Positions 3,076 through 5,738 of a stretch of 5,738 nucleotides of DNA are shown in pieces. Each line of letters opens with the position of its first letter. Within the stretch, counting starts at the first letter, position 1. A program made the position numbers and the translations under genes. The notes under the pieces are model-generated. The model was not told where the DNA came from. It did no database searches and saw nothing but the letters and a program-made list of their open reading frames with translations. Source of the DNA: Alphaproteobacteria bacterium (GTDB taxonomy: Bacteria; Pseudomonadota; Alphaproteobacteria; Acetobacterales; Acetobacteraceae); the NCBI GenBank assembly GCA_013298245.1, contig JAAFHD010000256.1, positions 1 through 5,738 of the forward strand, read 5' to 3'.

Positions 3076-5738
3076 ATGTTCACCGCACGCGTCCGGGCCA
3101 TCCTGGGCCCCACCAACACCGGCAAGACCCATCTCGCGATGGAGCGCATGCTGGCCCATTCCAGCGGCATCATCGGCTTCCCGCTGCGCCTGCTGGCGCG
3201 CGAGAATTACGACCGCATGGTCAAGGCGAAGGGCGAGAAACACGTCGGCCTGATCACCGGCGAGGAAAAGATCGTCCCCCCCGATGCGCGCTGGTTCGCC
3301 TGCACGGTGGAGGCCATGCCGCTGGACCGCCGCGTGGAATTTTTGGGTGTCGATGAAATCCAGCTCTGCGCTGACCCCGACCGCGGGCATGTCTTCACCG
3401 ACCGGCTGCTGAACGCGCGCGGCATGGTCGAGACCATGTTCATGGGGGCCGAGACCATCCGCCCGCTGTTGCAGCGCCTGGTGCCGCAGGTGGAGATTGA
3501 AAGCCGGCCGCGTTTGTCGCAGCTGACGCATACCGGTTTCCAGAAGCTTTCGCGCCTGCCGCCGCGCAGCGCCGTGGTCGCGTTTTCGGCCGGTGAAGTC
3601 TACGCGATCGCGGAGGCCATCCGGTCGCGCCGTGGCGGTTGCGCCGTGGTGATGGGGCGCCTGTCGCCGCGCACAAGGAATGCCCAGGTCGCGCTGTACC
3701 AGAACCGGGAGGTGGATTTCCTGGTCGCGACCGATGCGATCGGCATGGGCCTGAACATGGATGTGGACCATGTGGCCTTCGCCTCGCTGGTGAAGTTCGA
3801 CGGCCATGCGCCGCGCCTGCTGAACCCGCAGGAGGCCGCGCAGATCGCCGGCCGCGCCGGGCGTGGGATGCGTGACGGCACTTTTGGCAGCACGGGCGAT
3901 TGCCCGCCGCTGCCGGAAGAAATGGTGGGCAAAATCCAGGACCATCAGTTCGATAATCTGCAGGCGCTGGCCTGGCGCAATGCCGAGCTGGACTTCACCA
4001 GCATCGACGCGCTGCTGGACAGTTTGGCTGCGCCGTCACCGGCCGCCGGCCTGGCCAAGGGGCATGACGCGACCGACCACATCACGCTGAACATGCTGTC
4101 GCGTGACGCGGATATCCGGCGTCTGTCCAGCAATCGCGCGCGGGTGCAGTTGCTGTGGGAAGCGTGCTCCGTGCCCGACTTCCGCAAGCTGGCAGATGAC
4201 AGCCACACGCGGCTGTGCGGCCGCATCTTCCGGCACCTGGCCGAGGATGGCGCGCTGCCGGATGACTGGGTGGCCGGGCAGATCGCGCAGATCGGTGGGA
4301 CCGAGGGCGATATCGATACCTTGATGGCGCGGCTCTCGGGCATTCGCATCTGGTCCTATATCGCGGCGCGGGCGGATTGGCTGAAGAATGCGGCGGAAGC
4401 GCAGAGCCTGGCGCGCGCGGCCGAGGACGCGTTGAGCGACGCGCTGCATGAGCGGCTGACGCAGCGCTTCGTGGACAAGCGCGCGGCGCATCTGATCCGC
4501 CGCCTGGACCCGGCGAGCGAGGAGGAATTGCTCTCCGCCGTGACGCGGCAGGGCGAGGTGGTGGTCGAGGGCCATAATGTCGGCAAGGTCGAGGGCTTCC
4601 TGTTCCACACCGATGCTGAAATCGAGGATGAGGAGACGCGCAAGCTCGTTTTGCGCGCCGCCCGCCGCGCGCTGCGCGAGGAAATGCCGCGCCGCGTCGC
4701 CGCGTTGGAAATCGCCAAGGCCGAGAGTTTTTCGCTGACCGCCGACCACAAGGTGTTCTGGGACGGTGCTGATGTCGCGCGGCTGCGCGTGGGCGCCGAA
4801 GCCAGCAAGCCGCAGATTGAAGTCCTGCCCAGCGAATTCCTGGACGGCGCGCAGCGTGAGCGCGTGCGCGCGCGGCTGGCCGCCTGGATCGAAGGCGTGC
4901 TGACCAAGGACCTGGCCAGCATCGCGGCGGTCGAGAAGAAGGCCGAGGACGACAACACCCTGCGCGGGCCGGCCTTCATGCTGCGTGAATCGCTGGGTAT
5001 TCGCCCCGGCAATGCGCGGGTGCAGACCAACAACGAGGTGCAGGCGAAGCTCAAGACCATTGGGGCGCGCGCCGGGCGTTTTGCGCTCTATGTGCCGGAT
5101 GCGCTGAAGCCGCGCGCGATGGCGATGCGCGCGCAGCTGTGGGCATTGTCGCGCAATATCCCGACGCCGGAATTGCCGCCGCCAGGGCTTGTCGCGCTGC
5201 CCGTGGATGGCGTGACCGTGCTGTCCTGGCCGCCCGGTTTTGGCGAGGCCATCGGCTGGGTGCCGGCCGGCCCGCTTGGCCTGAGGCTGGATGTGGCGGA
5301 ACGCATCGCCGGCGATGTCAGTTTCGCCACGCGCCGCGGGCCGGCGCTGTGGCAGCCGGAATGGCTGACGCGCTATGGCATCAAGCCGGAGCTGTTCGAA
5401 GCGGTGCTGGCGGCCATGGGCTTCCGTCTGATCGAAGCGGAAGTGCTGCCTGAGGGCATGTTCGGCCCGACCCAGCCTGCGCGCGTGGCCTGGGCGCGGC
5501 CGGAACGTGCGCCGCGTCCTGAACGTGGGCCTCGCCCCGAGCGCGCGCCGCGCCGCGAGGGCGAAGGCGAAGCGCGCGGTCCGCGTGGGCCGCGGCCCGA
5601 ACGTGGTCCGCGCCCCGATCGTGGCCCGCGTCGTGACGCGGCACCCGCTGCGGCTCCGGCCGAAGGTGCGCCCGCCGCCGATGCCCCGAAGCGCGAAGAC
5701 CGCCAGCCCCGCCGCCCTGGCGCGCCTGGTGGTGCCTT
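3076..5738 (+). CDS. Suv3-like DExH-box RNA helicase, 3' end beyond window
   Basis: ATP-dependent superfamily 2 RNA helicase related to mitochondrial Suv3 (SUPV3L1), widespread in Alphaproteobacteria; presumably acts in RNA turnover or structure remodelling in the cytoplasm. The frame stays open for 887 codons to the window edge with no stop. Motifs: Walker A GPTNTGKT (11-18, Lys17), motif Ia PLRLLARENYDR (36-47), DExH motif II as DEIQ (93-96, the Suv3 signature), motif III-like FMGAETIRPLL, motif V FLVATDAIGMGLNMD (about 215-229) and motif VI QIAGRAGR (256-263, arginine fingers). A long C-terminal region of unassigned function follows (about 300-800), then an Arg/Pro/Glu-rich tail from about 807. 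The ATG at 3076 is chosen because it lies ten codons before Walker A, as is usual for bacterial members; an in-frame TTG at 3019 is unlikely. The gene is divergent from the MFS gene. Relatives are often followed by an S4-domain RNA-binding protein. The physiological role is inferred from the family only. Confidence 0.92.
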   Translation, partial: MFTARVRAILGPTNTGKTHLAMERMLAHSSGIIGFPLRLLARENYDRMVKAKGEKHVGLITGEEKIVPPDARWFACTVEAMPLDRRVEFLGVDEIQLCADPDRGHVFTDRLLNARGMVETMFMGAETIRPLLQRLVPQVEIESRPRLSQLTHTGFQKLSRLPPRSAVVAFSAGEVYAIAEAIRSRRGGCAVVMGRLSPRTRNAQVALYQNREVDFLVATDAIGMGLNMDVDHVAFASLVKFDGHAPRLLNPQEAAQIAGRAGRGMRDGTFGSTGDCPPLPEEMVGKIQDHQFDNLQALAWRNAELDFTSIDALLDSLAAPSPAAGLAKGHDATDHITLNMLSRDADIRRLSSNRARVQLLWEACSVPDFRKLADDSHTRLCGRIFRHLAEDGALPDDWVAGQIAQIGGTEGDIDTLMARLSGIRIWSYIAARADWLKNAAEAQSLARAAEDALSDALHERLTQRFVDKRAAHLIRRLDPASEEELLSAVTRQGEVVVEGHNVGKVEGFLFHTDAEIEDEETRKLVLRAARRALREEMPRRVAALEIAKAESFSLTADHKVFWDGADVARLRVGAEASKPQIEVLPSEFLDGAQRERVRARLAAWIEGVLTKDLASIAAVEKKAEDDNTLRGPAFMLRESLGIRPGNARVQTNNEVQAKLKTIGARAGRFALYVPDALKPRAMAMRAQLWALSRNIPTPELPPPGLVALPVDGVTVLSWPPGFGEAIGWVPAGPLGLRLDVAERIAGDVSFATRRGPALWQPEWLTRYGIKPELFEAVLAAMGFRLIEAEVLPEGMFGPTQPARVAWARPERAPRPERGPRPERAPRREGEGEARGPRGPRPERGPRPDRGPRRDAAPAAAPAEGAPAADAPKREDRQPRRPGAPGGA
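5497..5637 (+). repeat. Hexapeptide-repeat coding region (RPERGP units) in the helicase tail
   Basis: Codons 808-854 encode imperfect tandem RPER(G/A)P units: RPERAP (808-813), RPERGP (814-819), RPERAP (820-825), a degenerate RREGEGEARGPRGP insert (826-839), RPERGP (840-845), RPDRGP (846-851), then RRD. At DNA level the period is 18 bp with many synonymous differences (CGT/CGC/CGG Arg, CCG/CCC/CCT Pro), so it is conserved as protein more than as DNA. The next 33 residues are Ala/Pro-rich and again basic. Such disordered, positively charged tails are common RNA-binding extensions of bacterial helicases; that role is inference. Confidence 0.8.

Noticed and set aside
3055..3945. Minus-strand 296-codon open frame opposite the RNA helicase core (and 4036-4749 further along)
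   Set aside because: Both run antisense to conserved helicase motifs I to VI and downstream sequence, with His/Arg/Gln-rich translations and no family resemblance.

Overview
The window is uniformly GC-rich, with the strong third-position G/C bias of a high-GC alphaproteobacterium. Three things point to Rhodospirillales, probably Acetobacteraceae (Roseomonas-like): a dnaB-alr junction, a Suv3-like DExH RNA helicase of the type common in Alphaproteobacteria, and intergenic clusters of GC-rich palindromes. The taxonomic call is inference from gene content and style. No rRNA, tRNA, CRISPR array, transposase or phage gene was seen.

Layout. Positions 1-51 (minus) hold the first codons of alanine racemase (alr), cut by the window edge. 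Positions 47-1549 (minus) are a complete replicative DNA helicase, dnaB, of 500 residues. Positions 1550-1878 have no gene; they hold a possible DnaA-box-like site just upstream of dnaB and a dense array of six hairpins at 1658-1892. Positions 1879-3024 (minus) are a 12-helix-type MFS transporter that resembles the phenylpropionate transporter (PPP/HcaT) family. A 51-bp divergent gap follows, and from 3076 to the right edge (plus) runs an open-ended Suv3-like RNA helicase. Its 887 visible codons end in an Arg/Pro/Glu-rich hexapeptide-repeat tail.

How the genes relate. dnaB and alr abut on the same strand and look co-transcribed. The MFS gene is on the same strand but separated from dnaB by the palindrome array, so it is probably a separate unit. 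The RNA helicase is divergent and probably belongs to RNA metabolism. In related Alphaproteobacteria such a gene is often followed by a small S4-domain RNA-binding protein, a ferredoxin and a CarD-type regulator, all of which would lie outside this window.

The most interesting points are: alr has no ATG/GTG/TTG start in its own frame, so it uses either an ATT start or a TTG start disrupted by a one-base loss in a T run; the hairpin array contains a perfect 23-bp inverted repeat and two diverged, inverted hairpin copies whose differences keep the pairing; and the RNA helicase has a repetitive basic tail. I found no clear new defence or mobile system. The window is mostly core housekeeping genes plus an unexplained structured intergenic element.
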